From Pseudomonadota bacterium (GTDB lineage Bacteria > Pseudomonadota > Alphaproteobacteria > Reyranellales > Reyranellaceae): a stretch of DNA of 57,598 bases. This document shows, in pieces, positions 8,232 to 16,858 of the stretch; within the stretch, counting starts at the first letter, position 1; each line of letters starts with the position of its first letter. The position numbers were made by a program, and so were the translations under genes. The notes under the pieces were generated by a model. The model was not told where the DNA came from. It did not search any database and worked only from the letters and a program-made list of their open reading frames with translations. The stretch spans positions 1 through 57,598 of the forward strand of contig JAFEFG010000014.1 of NCBI GenBank assembly GCA_018240685.1, written 5' to 3'.

Positions 8232-9347
8232 CTAGCCCTTCTCTGACCCCGGTCCCCACTCGGCAACGATCCGCTGCAGATCGAGCAGATTGCGACGGAC
8301 CTGCTCGAGCGCGAAGCCGACGGCGAAGAAGCGCTCGGCGGCGCTGTCGGACAGGATGCGTGTCAGCCCCTCCCGCCGCACGGCGGCAAGCTCGGCCTCG
8401 TAGGCAGCCAGCGCGGCTTCGAAGGCCTCCGGCGAGGGCGGCCCGGCATGGTCGAGCAGGGCCTGGCCGCACTGGCGCAGGAACGCCGCCGCCGTCGCGG
8501 CGATCTTGGCTGCGTGCGGTTCAAGCCTGACCTTGAGCGGCTCGGGCAGCGGATTGCCCGCCACCCGTCCCACCATCACGAGGTCGTGGCGCAGACGCAG
8601 CAGCGTGCGGCGCAGCGGCCCGGTATCGGGCTGGGACGACAGCCGCGCGGCGCGCTCGCGCTCGGCCTCCGCACCCACGGTGTCGATGCCGACCAGGGCC
8701 TGGCCGATGCCGTCCTGCAGGCGATGCAGATCGTCGTTGCTCAGGCCGCGACCAAGGCCGGCCACCAGGTCGACAAGCGCCTGCGCCATACGATCGAGTG
8801 CACGCGCCGCCGCCTGCCGCATCTGTCGATGCGCGCTCGACGGCAGGACGAGGAAGGAGACCAGCAGCCCCACGACCGCGCCCAGTCCCACCTCCAGCAC
8901 GCGATTGACGGCCGAGGCGAACGGAGTCGCCTGCGTGAAGGTCGGCACCAGCAGCACGATGATCGCCGTGATCGGCAGCACGTTCATGTTCTGGCGGAGG
9001 GCCGCGACAAGGGCGAGCGGCGCCACCGCGATCACCAGCACCAGCAGCAGTGCGCTCTCGGTCCGGTGCGGGATCAGGATTGCGATCGCTCCGCCATAGA
9101 CGGCGCCGGCGATGGTGCCGACGAGATAGTCGCTGGTGGCCTTGAGCGATCGCCCGACACTCATCTGCGTGACGATGACGGCCGTCAGCACCGCCCACAG
9201 CGGCAAGGGCAGGTTGACCGCCTGGGCAATGACCAGAGCCAGGATGGCCGCGATCGTCACCCGCATGCCAAGCGCAATCTGCACGCGCCGACGCGCCACC
9301 TGGCCGCGCAGCCAGCGCCACTGAACTCCCACGTCCTTTACGGGCAT
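8232..9347 (-). CDS. FUSC-family inner-membrane protein (aromatic acid exporter-like)
   Basis: A 371-residue protein with an N-terminal membrane block of about six segments (residues 25-165; the first is around MRVTIAAILALVIAQAVNLPL) followed by a long soluble helical region. This is the half-length FUSC/YccS/AaeB-like architecture; relatives export aromatic carboxylates or are uncharacterised. The ATG at 9347 was chosen because AAGG lies 8 nt upstream; starts further out lack a ribosome site or run into the divergent hydrolase gene. It is transcribed divergently from that hydrolase, with 139 bp between the starts. Confidence 0.8.
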   Translation of the reverse strand: MPVKDVGVQWRWLRGQVARRRVQIALGMRVTIAAILALVIAQAVNLPLPLWAVLTAVIVTQMSVGRSLKATSDYLVGTIAGAVYGGAIAILIPHRTESALLLVLVIAVAPLALVAALRQNMNVLPITAIIVLLVPTFTQATPFASAVNRVLEVGLGAVVGLLVSFLVLPSSAHRQMRQAAARALDRMAQALVDLVAGLGRGLSNDDLHRLQDGIGQALVGIDTVGAEAERERAARLSSQPDTGPLRRTLLRLRHDLVMVGRVAGNPLPEPLKVRLEPHAAKIAATAAAFLRQCGQALLDHAGPPSPEAFEAALAAYEAELAAVRREGLTRILSDSAAERFFAVGFALEQVRRNLLDLQRIVAEWGPGSEKG

Positions 9348-9486
9348 GCCGGCCGCCTTGCTCTCATCGGCCGGAGAGAACCACGAGTTCGGCGCAGAAG
9401 AAAGCCTGCCCCGCGTTTGCTCTGACGGCATCGGGGCATTGCGGGTCGCCTTGCCCGGCAGGCGCTTTTCATGGAAGGAATCGAGC

Positions 9487-10626
9487 ATGGAACCCCTGCG
9501 CGCCTCCGTTCTGCCAGACGGCATCCGCAGCCGCGTGCTGCCGGACATCAACGGCCTCGACATCCACATCCTCGAGGCCGGCCATGAAACGCGCGGTCGC
9601 CCCGCGGTGCTGCTGCTCCATGGCTTTCCCGAACTCGCCTACAGCTGGCGCAAGGTGCTGCCGGCGCTTGCGGCCGCGGGCTACCACGCCATTGCGCCGG
9701 ACCAGCGCGGCTACGGACGCACCACCGGATGGAGCGCGGACTACGACGCCGACCTGTCGAGCTTCCGGTTCCTGACGTTGCTGCGCGACGCGATCGGCGT
9801 GCTGTATGCGCTCGGCCATCGCACCGCGGAGGCCGTCGTCGGCCACGATTTCGGCGCCGCCGTCGCCTCGTTCCTCGCCCTCGTGCGGCCCGACATCTTC
9901 AAGCGCATGGTGCTGATGAGCGCGCCCTTCGGCGGCGTGCCGGCGATCCCCTTCGACACCGCCGGCAAGCCGGCCGCGCCGAAAGCCCCCGACATCCACG
10001 CCGCGCTCGCCGCCCTGCCGCGGCCGCGCAAGCATTACCAGTGGTATCAGTCGACGCGCGAGGCCAACGAGAACCAGTGGCACGCCCGGCAGGGCCTCCA
10101 CGATTTCCTGCGCGCCTACTACCACTACAAGAGCGCCGACTGGAAAGGGAACAAGCCCTTCGAACTCAAGGGCTGGACGGCCGAAGAACTGGCCAGGATG
10201 CCGACCTACTACATCATGGATCTCGCCGAAGGCATGGCAGAGACGGTCGCCAAGGAGATGCCCTCGCCCGCCGAGATCGCGGCCAACACCTGGCTGCCCG
10301 ACCGCGACCTCAAGGTCTACAGCGAGGAGTTCGGGCGCACCGGCTTCCAGGGCGGCTTGAACTGGTACCGCGTCCGCACCTCGGGCCTGATCGGCCGCGA
10401 GTACGAGGCCTTCGCCGGCCGCACCATCGACGTGCCCTCGACCTTCATCTCCGGCGCCCAGGACTGGGGCAACTACCAGACGCCCGGCGCGCTGGAGCGG
10501 ATGCAGAAGAACGCCTGCACCGACATGAAGCAGATCCATCTGGTCGAGGGCGCGGGCCACTGGGTCCAGCAGGAACAGGCCGACGCGGTGAACCGGCTCC
10601 TGCTGGCGTTCCTCGGCGCCCCCTGA
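9487..10626 (+). CDS. alpha/beta hydrolase, epoxide hydrolase-like
   Basis: The 379-residue protein has the epoxide hydrolase layout: oxyanion-hole motif HGFPE near residue 43, DQRGYGRT, and nucleophile elbow VVGHDFGAAVA with Asp rather than Ser. Asp nucleophiles are typical of soluble epoxide hydrolases and haloalkane dehalogenases. The C-terminal His is in EGAGHWVQQEQ, the usual GHWxQ motif. An AAGGA ribosome site sits 7 nt before the ATG. The substrate cannot be told from sequence. The next gene, also a hydrolase, starts 93 bp downstream. Confidence 0.85.
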   Translation: MEPLRASVLPDGIRSRVLPDINGLDIHILEAGHETRGRPAVLLLHGFPELAYSWRKVLPALAAAGYHAIAPDQRGYGRTTGWSADYDADLSSFRFLTLLRDAIGVLYALGHRTAEAVVGHDFGAAVASFLALVRPDIFKRMVLMSAPFGGVPAIPFDTAGKPAAPKAPDIHAALAALPRPRKHYQWYQSTREANENQWHARQGLHDFLRAYYHYKSADWKGNKPFELKGWTAEELARMPTYYIMDLAEGMAETVAKEMPSPAEIAANTWLPDRDLKVYSEEFGRTGFQGGLNWYRVRTSGLIGREYEAFAGRTIDVPSTFISGAQDWGNYQTPGALERMQKNACTDMKQIHLVEGAGHWVQQEQADAVNRLLLAFLGAP

Positions 10627-10719
10627 CGCCAGCCAGCAGGGCGCCGCCCTCCCGTCGGTTGCGGCGACCGAATCCGGATGCCTAGTATTCTTCGGGGCGC
10701 TGAATCGGGGGGCAACGGA

Positions 10720-11496
10720 ATGAAACTCAGGGCGATCGCGCCGTTGGCCGGCGCGCTTTTGCTGGCGGCCGCCGGCGGTACCGCCGCCGCGGACTACACG
10801 ACGCAGACGGTCAGAGTCGGCGTGCAGCACAACATGGAAGCGACGCTCTTCACGCCGAACGGGCCCGGCCCCTACCCCTCCGTGCTTGTCCTCCACACCA
10901 GCGGCGGTCTGTCGGAAGCCGACCGCGGCTACTGTGCCAACCTTGCCCGCGCCGGATACATCTGCATCGCTCCGGCTTTCCTGCGCGCCCACGGCATCAC
11001 CAACGCAGAACTGCGGCGGAAGTCCTTCACCAGCGAAGCGAGGCCGATCTACGATGACTTCGTCGAGATCGTCGGCGAGCTGAACGCGCTGCCCAAGGCC
11101 AGAAAGGGCGCCGTGGGTGCCGTGGGTTTCTCCAACGGCGGATTCTTCGCGGCACTGCTCGCGGCCACCCGCAGGATCAAGGCAGGCGTCTCGTACTACG
11201 GCGCGCTCGACGGCGCGCGCACCCACCCCGATCTCGACATCTTCCGCAAATACTGGACGGCGCAGAGTTCGCCCATGCTGGTGCTGGCCGGCCGCAACGA
11301 CACCACGATCGGGATGGGGCCGCCGCAGAAGCTCGAGCAGATCATGAAGGCGGCCGGGGCACCCTACGAAATCGCCTACTATCCCAACACCGGTCACGAT
11401 TTCGACCGCTCGGGTTCGACCGGTTCCGACAACGCGACTTCCGCCGCCGACGCGTGGCAGCGCACGCTCGCCTTCCTCGGCAAGTACCTGCAGTAG
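10720..11496 (+). CDS. secreted dienelactone hydrolase-family protein
   Basis: The 258 residues begin with a Sec signal peptide (MKLRAIAPLAGALLLAAAGG, cleavage near TAAA-D). The core is a dienelactone hydrolase-like alpha/beta fold: PSVLVLHTSGGL strand, nucleophile elbow GAVGFSNGGFFAA (GFSNGG, Ser), acid region LAGRNDTTIGMG and terminal His in NTGHDFDR. Classic DLH uses Cys as nucleophile; Ser here suggests an esterase-like role. The ATG at 10720 has a GGGGGGCAACGG leader and keeps the signal peptide at the N-terminus; an upstream in-frame ATG at 10678 would bury it. It converges with another DLH-family gene 7 bp away. Confidence 0.82.
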   Translation: MKLRAIAPLAGALLLAAAGGTAAADYTTQTVRVGVQHNMEATLFTPNGPGPYPSVLVLHTSGGLSEADRGYCANLARAGYICIAPAFLRAHGITNAELRRKSFTSEARPIYDDFVEIVGELNALPKARKGAVGAVGFSNGGFFAALLAATRRIKAGVSYYGALDGARTHPDLDIFRKYWTAQSSPMLVLAGRNDTTIGMGPPQKLEQIMKAAGAPYEIAYYPNTGHDFDRSGSTGSDNATSAADAWQRTLAFLGKYLQ

Positions 11497-11503
11497 GCCC
11501 GGC

Positions 11504-12292
11504 TCAACGCAGCCAGCGGTCGAAGAATGCCTTCGTGCGCGCCTCGGCGTCGGCCGCGGCGGCGGGATCATAGGCGAGGCGATGGAACTTCCCGTCGGGG
11601 GTCGGAAAGAAGCGATCGCGCGTCTGCGCGTCGAAGCTGTGGAAGGCGTCGGGGTAGTAGACCATCTCCACGAGCTCGGGCTGTGCGAAGCCGGCCTGCT
11701 GCAGCCATCGGCAATTCTGCGCCGGCGTCCAGTCATCGCGCTCGCCGATCAGCACGAGCAGCGGCACCGCCACGTTGCGGTCCGTACGCGGCACGCACAG
11801 CGGATAGTAGGCAACCGCAGCCCTCAGTCCCCGCTCGGCCAGGCCGAAGCCCCGCTGGACGGCGCGCATCGCCGTGCGGCCGCCATGGCTGTGGCCGATC
11901 AGGCCGATCCTGTCGCGGCGCACGAAGCTCTGGGCATTGAGGAAGTCGAGCGCACCGGCGATGTCGGCCACACGCATGTTGCCGCTCACGACCCTGCCGT
12001 TGCCGCACACCGACGTCCTGCCGCGCGGCCCGAAGCTGTCCGGCGCCAGCACCACATAGCCCCAGCCCGCCAGCCGCCGGCCCCAGTCGTCGGTATGCCG
12101 GTTCACGCCGGCGCAACTGTGCGCCAGTATAATGGCCGGGAACGGGCCGGCGCCGCTCGGCCGATAGAGCCAGCCCGAAATCTCCGGCCCGGCGCTGACG
12201 CGCCCCACGGCGATGCTGGGGAAATGCACGGATTCCGCGCTCGCGGCCCGGGCGGCCAGCAGAAGCACAAGGAACGCAAGGATCGACCGCAT
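11504..12292 (-). CDS. secreted dienelactone hydrolase-family protein
   Basis: A 262-residue protein with a clear signal peptide (MRSILAFLVLLLAARAASAES). The mature part has FPAIILAHSCAGVNRHTDDW, nucleophile elbow LIGHSHGGRTAM (Ser), acid region LIGERDDWTPAQNC and His in YPDAFHSFD. Paired Cys residues suggest disulfides in the periplasm. Both this protein and its convergent neighbour look like exported DLH-fold hydrolases, but they share little sequence beyond the fold, so they are not a recent duplication. Substrate unknown. Confidence 0.82.
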   Translation of the reverse strand: MRSILAFLVLLLAARAASAESVHFPSIAVGRVSAGPEISGWLYRPSGAGPFPAIILAHSCAGVNRHTDDWGRRLAGWGYVVLAPDSFGPRGRTSVCGNGRVVSGNMRVADIAGALDFLNAQSFVRRDRIGLIGHSHGGRTAMRAVQRGFGLAERGLRAAVAYYPLCVPRTDRNVAVPLLVLIGERDDWTPAQNCRWLQQAGFAQPELVEMVYYPDAFHSFDAQTRDRFFPTPDGKFHRLAYDPAAAADAEARTKAFFDRWLR

Positions 12293-12419
12293 CGCTCTCC
12301 GTCACCCGGGCCCGGTGCCGGCGAGATTCCCGGCAGTTTACCTCCCGCCGTCCCCTCAGCCATGTACACCGTAGCTTTTTCTCGCTCCGACAGTAGGATT
12401 CCCCTCGGAGGAAACCAAC

Positions 12420-14102
12420 ATGTTCGATCTCGTCATCAAGGACGCCCGGATCCTCGACGGGTCGGGTGCAGCGCCTGTGCAAGGCGATCTCGGCGTGAGC
12501 GGCGGCAGGATCGCGGCCATCGGGTCCAAGCTCGGCGCCGCGAAGGACACGGTGAAGGCGGACGGCCTCGCGTTGGCCCCCGGCATCATCGACGGCCACA
12601 CTCACTACGATGCGCAGATCACCTGGGATCCCTTCGTCGATCCCTCGCCGGCTCTCGGCGTCACCACGACGGTGCTTGGCAATTGCGGCTTCACCATCGC
12701 GCCCTGCAAGCCGCAGGATCGCGACCTCACCATGCGCCACCTTACCCACGTCGAGGGCATGTCGCTGGAGGCGCTGCGCGCCGGCATCCACTGGGGATTC
12801 GAGAGCTTCCCCCAATACCTCGACTTGCTGCAGAAGCAGGGTGTCGGTCCCAACATCGCCTGCTTCGCCGGCCATTCGGCCATCCGCACCTTTGTCATGG
12901 GCGAAGACGCGACCGAGCGCACGGCCACCGACGAGGAGATCACGCGGATGGCGGATCTGGTGCGCGGAGCGATGACGGCCGGCGCCGTGGGCTTCGCATC
13001 GTCCACGTCGGAAGCACACAATGGCGAGGGCGGCACGCCGATGCCCTCGCGGCTGGCCGATGACCGGGAAATGCGCACTCTCGTGAAGGCGATGGCCGAG
13101 CAGGGCGGCGTCTACATGCTCACCAAGGGCACCCGGACCTCGATCCCCTATCTCGAAGAGATCGCGGCCGAGGCGAAGCGGCCGGTCGTGATCGCCGCCC
13201 TCTTCCACTCCAACACCAATCCGACCGCAGCCTTTACCTGGCTGCAACAGGTGAACGAGGCGCGCGCCCGCGGTCACCAGCTGGTGGCGCAGACCTCGTG
13301 CTGCCCGCTCAGCATGGATTTCACTTTCAAGAGCCCATACCTGTTCGAGAGCATGGAGGCATGGAAGCCAGCCATGGCCGCGGGCGGCGGCCAGGCATTG
13401 AAGAAGGTCTATCGCGATCCGGCCTGGCGCGCGGCGGTGAAGCGGGAACTTGCGGAGCGACGCGGCCGCCTGGTCTTCAACGGCGAATGGGACAAGCTCT
13501 TCGTCGTCGAGGTGATCCGGGCGGAGAACCGGCCGCTCGAGGGCATCACGCTCGCCGAGCTGGCGAAGAAGACCCGCAAGGAGCCCTTCGACTGCATGCT
13601 CGACTTCGCCCTGTCGGAAGGTCTCGACACGATGTTCGTGGCCCAGCTCCTGCACAACGACGACGCGGCGGTGGGCCGGATCCTGGCCGACCCCGACACC
13701 CACATCTCGCTCTCCGATGCCGGCGCGCACCTGACGTTCTTCTGCGACGCAGGCTTCGGGCTGCACCTGCTGGGCCATTGGAGCCGCGAGCTCGGCGTCC
13801 TCGACCTGCCGCAGGCCGTGCATCGGCTGACCGGCCAACCGGCAAAGCTGTTCGGCATCCGGGACCGCGGCCTGCTGCGCGAGGGCAATGCCGCCGACCT
13901 GATGCTGTTCGATCCCGCGACGGTGGCACGCGGCCCCAAGCGGCGGGCGTACGACCTGCCGGCCGGGGCCGCCCGCCTGACGGCAGGCGCGGTCGGCCTG
14001 CATGGCGTGTGGGTCAACGGTACGCGCGTCGCCGACAGGAACGGATTCTGCGCCGATCCTGCCGCCCGGCCGGGTCACGTGCTGCGTTCCTTCGCGGCCT
14101 GA
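12420..14102 (+). CDS. N-acyl-D-amino-acid deacylase-family amidohydrolase
   Basis: A 560-residue amidohydrolase of the D-aminoacylase family. The N-terminal beta part starts MFDLVIKDARILDGSG; the metal site begins with GIIDGHTHYDAQITWDP (HxH), followed by GNCGFTIAPC, whose Cys is a metal-bridging ligand in D-aminoacylases. Late ligands appear in SDAGAHLTFF, and the C-terminal beta domain ends with a typical ADLMLFDP segment. The family cleaves N-acyl-D-amino acids, but many members have unknown targets. GGAGG lies 7-11 nt upstream of the ATG. No racemase or transporter is adjacent. Confidence 0.85.
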   Translation: MFDLVIKDARILDGSGAAPVQGDLGVSGGRIAAIGSKLGAAKDTVKADGLALAPGIIDGHTHYDAQITWDPFVDPSPALGVTTTVLGNCGFTIAPCKPQDRDLTMRHLTHVEGMSLEALRAGIHWGFESFPQYLDLLQKQGVGPNIACFAGHSAIRTFVMGEDATERTATDEEITRMADLVRGAMTAGAVGFASSTSEAHNGEGGTPMPSRLADDREMRTLVKAMAEQGGVYMLTKGTRTSIPYLEEIAAEAKRPVVIAALFHSNTNPTAAFTWLQQVNEARARGHQLVAQTSCCPLSMDFTFKSPYLFESMEAWKPAMAAGGGQALKKVYRDPAWRAAVKRELAERRGRLVFNGEWDKLFVVEVIRAENRPLEGITLAELAKKTRKEPFDCMLDFALSEGLDTMFVAQLLHNDDAAVGRILADPDTHISLSDAGAHLTFFCDAGFGLHLLGHWSRELGVLDLPQAVHRLTGQPAKLFGIRDRGLLREGNAADLMLFDPATVARGPKRRAYDLPAGAARLTAGAVGLHGVWVNGTRVADRNGFCADPAARPGHVLRSFAA

Positions 14103-14114
14103 ACGGCGCCGTTC
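14101..14114. other. 14-bp perfect palindrome at the deacylase stop
   Basis: GAACGGCGCCGTTC overlaps the TGA of the deacylase gene and is followed by an AT-rich stretch. It could be the stem of a terminator-like structure, but there is no loop in the perfect palindrome and no clean T-run, so its role is open. Confidence 0.3.
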
Positions 14115-14135
14115 CCATTAAAAAATGGAAATAAA

Positions 14136-14157
14136 ATGGTTACCGCCGGGTAACCAT
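14136..14157. promoter_or_regulatory. perfect 9-bp inverted repeat upstream of the cupin gene
   Basis: ATGGTTACC (14136-14144), spacer GCCG, GGTAACCAT (14149-14157). It sits in the only A-rich patch of this region, about 170 bp before the cupin start. On the minus strand it is followed by TTTATTTCC, so it could also terminate antisense transcription, but no minus-strand gene ends here. An operator is the alternative. Confidence 0.35.
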
Positions 14158-14323
14158 CATCTGTCGGACGGTGCAGCACGAGACTTTCCATGCTGCCCAC
14201 CTTAAGGCCGCGGGTGCGGACACGACGATTCCGGTCGTTACCCCGCGCGGCTCTTCAGCCGCCTTGTGCGCACATGAACAACTATCGCGCGCGAAAGGTG
14301 GCAGGCCGTGGCAGCATTTCGCC

Positions 14324-14800
14324 ATGACCGACCCGCACCTGCCGGCTTTCGATCCGGCCGACCTGCCCGAGAGCAACGCCACGTCCTATCCGGAACCGTT
14401 CAGGGCCGCGAACAGCCAACGCTGGCTCCGGCGGCTGGGCGATCATGTCGGGCTGAAGAACTTCGGCGTGAATCTCGTCCGCATCGTTCCCGGCGGCCAG
14501 TCTTCCGCGCGTCATGCGCATACCCGGCAGGACGAGTTCATCTGGGTGCTGGAGGGTGAGGTCGTGCTCGAAACCGACGAAGGCCGGCAGATCCTGACGG
14601 CCGGACTCTGCGCAGGGTTTCCGTCCGGCGCCGGCAACGCCCACCGCTTCGTGAATGAAGGCGCGACGGACGTGCTCCTGCTGGTCGTCGGCGATCGCAC
14701 CCCGTTCGACGAGGTCTCCTATCCCGACATCGACCTGCAGGGAAAAGCCGGCGCAGACGGCAGGTTCGTGTTCACCCGCAAGGACGGCACGCCGTTCTGA
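14324..14800 (+). CDS. cupin-domain protein
   Basis: The 158 residues hold one cupin barrel. Motif 1 is SSARHAHTRQDEFIWVLEGE with the metal ligands HxH and a later Glu; motif 2 is AGFPSGAGNAHRFVNEG with the last His. The ATG at 14324 gives a compact protein; a longer frame upstream has no ribosome site and reads like noncoding sequence. The family covers sugar isomerases, dioxygenases and ligand-binding proteins, so no function is assigned. It appears to be transcribed alone. Confidence 0.75.
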   Translation: MTDPHLPAFDPADLPESNATSYPEPFRAANSQRWLRRLGDHVGLKNFGVNLVRIVPGGQSSARHAHTRQDEFIWVLEGEVVLETDEGRQILTAGLCAGFPSGAGNAHRFVNEGATDVLLLVVGDRTPFDEVSYPDIDLQGKAGADGRFVFTRKDGTPF

Positions 14801-14840
14801 AGCCGACGGCCACGCGGCCGATTCGAGTCGACATCGCCTA

Positions 14841-14846
14841 TATAAT
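14841..14846 (+). promoter_or_regulatory. -10 hexamer of the desaturase promoter
   Basis: An exact TATAAT, rare in this GC-rich window, lies 59 bp before the chosen desaturase start. A -35 element is weak: no good TTGACA match sits at 16-18 bp spacing. The hexamer overlaps the left arm of the inverted repeat at 14842-14864, so a protein bound there would block RNA polymerase. Confidence 0.5.
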
Positions 14847-14864
14847 GTACTATTCGTACATTAT
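14842..14864. promoter_or_regulatory. TetR-type operator candidate over the desaturase promoter
   Basis: A perfect inverted repeat: ATAATGTAC (14842-14850), spacer TATTC, GTACATTAT (14856-14864). Its size and symmetry fit TetR-family operators. It covers the -10 hexamer of the desaturase gene, and a TetR-family gene lies directly after the desaturase on the opposite strand, so repression by that protein is the simplest reading. Confidence 0.6.
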
Positions 14865-14904
14865 TAGGATGCGCCTGCCGCCATCCGAAGCAGGGACCCT
14901 GTCG

Positions 14905-15858
14905 ATGACCGAATCCGCCGCGCCGAGCCGGACCACATCCAACCCGGTGAGCCACGCCAGGCTTCGCGACCTCTCGGCGCGACGGAACGGTCCCGGCATC
15001 GTCCGCATGGCCAGTCATCTGGGCGCGATCGCCGCCGGCGGCGGCCTCATCCTCTTCGCGACCAGCCGCCACGGGCTGGCGTGGGCCCTGCCTCTCGTCG
15101 TCTGCCAGGGCTTCCTGGTGGCATTCCTGTTCATGCCCCTGCACGAGACGGCACACAAAACGGCCTTCCGGACGCGCTGGCCGAACATCGTCCTCGGCCA
15201 TCTCTGCGGCGGCATGATCGGCTTTCCCTACGAGTACTACAGCCTGTTCCACTGGGAGCATCACCGGCACACGCAGGACCTGGAGAGGGATCCCGAATTG
15301 GCGGTCATGCCGCTGCCCGGATCCGCCGCCGGCCTCGTCCTGGCCTTTTCCGGCGCCGCGCAGGTCTACGGCCGTCTGCGGCTGCTGCTGAAGCATGCCG
15401 TCACCGGCAGGGTCGAGGCCCCCTGGGTGCCGGCCGACCGGCGTCCGCTGGTCGTGCGCGAGGCGCGCGCCTATCTCCTGGCCTACGTCCTGCTGACGGC
15501 GGCGTCGGTGGCGCTGCAGACGCCGGTCCTGGCGCTGATCTGGATCGGGCCGCTCTTCTTCGGCCAGTTCTTCCTGCGCCCCTATCTCTACGCCGAGCAC
15601 ACGGGTTGCAGCCGCACGCGCAGCGCCTTCGAGAACACGCGCACGACCTATACCAATGCCGTCATCCGGTGGTTCGCCTGGAACATGCCCTACCATGTCG
15701 AGCACCACGCCTATCCGTCGGTGCCGTTCCATGCCCTCGGCACACTGAACGGCCTCGTCGCCGGCCGGATCGTCCATGCCGAGCAGGGCTACCCGCGTTC
15801 GATCGGCCGGGCATGGCGCTGGCTGCGCGCAGCCCGGCGCGGCGCCGTCTCAACCTGA
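14905..15858 (+). CDS. membrane fatty acid desaturase
   Basis: A 317-residue integral membrane protein with the three histidine boxes of the di-iron desaturase/hydroxylase family: HETAH at residues 80-84, HWEHH at 116-120, and YHVEHHAYP near the C-terminus. Hydrophobic segments lie around residues 40-80 and 175-215. The reaction is probably acyl-lipid desaturation or a related hydroxylation; the double-bond position cannot be inferred. The start at 14905 has AGGGA 8 nt upstream; an earlier in-frame ATG at 14845 would lie inside the operator. It overlaps the convergent TetR gene end by 9 bp. Confidence 0.85.
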   Translation: MTESAAPSRTTSNPVSHARLRDLSARRNGPGIVRMASHLGAIAAGGGLILFATSRHGLAWALPLVVCQGFLVAFLFMPLHETAHKTAFRTRWPNIVLGHLCGGMIGFPYEYYSLFHWEHHRHTQDLERDPELAVMPLPGSAAGLVLAFSGAAQVYGRLRLLLKHAVTGRVEAPWVPADRRPLVVREARAYLLAYVLLTAASVALQTPVLALIWIGPLFFGQFFLRPYLYAEHTGCSRTRSAFENTRTTYTNAVIRWFAWNMPYHVEHHAYPSVPFHALGTLNGLVAGRIVHAEQGYPRSIGRAWRWLRAARRGAVST

Positions 15859-16473
15859 CGCCAGGACGGCGCTGACCAGGCTCCTCGCATGCGCGGCGGA
15901 CAGCCGGCGCAGCCCGAAGGTGAACTGGTAGAACAGCGTGCCGTAGATCTGGTCGTAGAGTTCCTCGGCGCTGCGAGTGGCGGCGATGCGGCCGGTGCGC
16001 TGGCCGGCACGGATGATCCGGACACCGATATTCCGGCGAACATCGAGATAGCGCTCGGCAAAGAGACGCCCCGACCCGGTCTTGGCGATGCACTCCGCGA
16101 CAACCGCGAGCTGCACCCGGCCGAATTCGCCGTTGAGCGCCTCGGCGTAGGCGCCGGCATGGCTGCGCAGGAGCGATACGGGATCGCCTTCGTGGGGCAT
16201 CGGCAGGAGCGACGATGCCTTTCTCAGGAAGGCATCGATCAGCAGCGCTTCGCGCGACGGCCACCACTTGTAGATGGTGACCTTGGACACGCCTGTGTTG
16301 CGGGCGACGGCATCGATGGTCGTCGCTGCGAGGCCCTCCGCCGCCATCAGCGCATAGGCGCCTTCCAGCACGGCTCGCTCTGTTTCGATGGAACGCGGCC
16401 GGCCGCGGCGGTTCGGAACTGTCTCTGTATCGGTCGGCACGACCCGTCTTTCCCTGTGGACGCAGACTGTCAT
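15850..16473 (-). CDS. TetR/AcrR-family transcriptional regulator
   Basis: A 207-residue regulator. The N-terminal helix-turn-helix domain shows RRGRPRSIETERAVLEGAYALM, then AATTIDAVARNTGVSKVTIYKWWPSREAL, a textbook TetR recognition helix region. The C-terminal ligand domain resembles the TetR_C subtype with an LYDQIYGTLFYQFTFG helix. The start is uncertain: ATG at 16473 has no clear ribosome site, while GTG at 16440 has AGGGA upstream and still includes the whole DNA-binding domain. It converges on the desaturase gene, whose promoter carries a fitting palindrome, so it probably controls that gene. No copy of the palindrome was seen near its own start. Confidence 0.88.
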   Translation of the reverse strand: MTVCVHRERRVVPTDTETVPNRRGRPRSIETERAVLEGAYALMAAEGLAATTIDAVARNTGVSKVTIYKWWPSREALLIDAFLRKASSLLPMPHEGDPVSLLRSHAGAYAEALNGEFGRVQLAVVAECIAKTGSGRLFAERYLDVRRNIGVRIIRAGQRTGRIAATRSAEELYDQIYGTLFYQFTFGLRRLSAAHARSLVSAVLASG

Positions 16474-16858
16474 AGTCGCGCTGCGAAGCGAAGACCGTTC
16501 CGCGCCGCGCGAGAGCCGGCAGGCCGCCCATCCCGGCACCGCGGACTTCCTCCGCGACGTGGGGCGCACCTTCCTCGGTGCCGTAAACCTTCCTTTTTCC
16601 CCCTTTGCGCTATGTCAACGCGGCGGGCTTATCCAGCCGCGATTCTCTCTCTGCTTCGAGGGGGGACGACGTGCTGCAGACGGTTTGCGCCGCATTGATG
16701 ATGATCACGACATTTGCGGAAGCAAACGCCCTGCTTCAATGGAGCCGTCAAACCGATCCGGTGCCGGCGGCAACCGTTGATGCGAACGCTGCCTTGTCTC
16801 GATCTGCCAACGCAATACGCTCGTGAGAACCATGCGAGGAACCATGTCAAAGGGAACC
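16474..16858. other. 385-bp divergent intergenic region
   Basis: Lies between the TetR gene and the host-attachment gene. A T/C-rich stretch occurs at about 16571-16605. An FNR/FixK-like box at 16695-16708 is the clearest element. A 51-codon frame (16671-16826) exists but was not accepted as a gene because it runs through that box. No RNA gene was recognised. Confidence 0.6.
16695..16708. promoter_or_regulatory. FNR/FixK-like box upstream of the host-attachment gene
   Basis: TTGAT-GATG-ATCAC matches the TTGAT-N4-ATCAA consensus at nine of ten defined positions. Its centre lies about 120-157 bp before the candidate starts of the downstream gene. With activation from about -41, the transcript would begin near 16743 and leave an 80-115-nt leader. 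A second box of the same type serves the neighbouring HPF/ChaB genes. Confidence 0.5.

Noticed and set aside
9348..9486. Upstream in-frame extensions of the FUSC gene and of the epoxide hydrolase-like gene across their shared gap.
   Set aside because: Both extended frames would overlap, lack ribosome sites and give atypical N-termini; starts at 9347 and 9487 have good ribosome sites.
16671..16826. 51-codon frame from GTG with a strong-looking G-rich ribosome site, ending at the host-attachment GTG.
   Set aside because: It runs through the FNR/FixK-like box, whose symmetry supplies its MMITT codons, and no family resemblance is seen.
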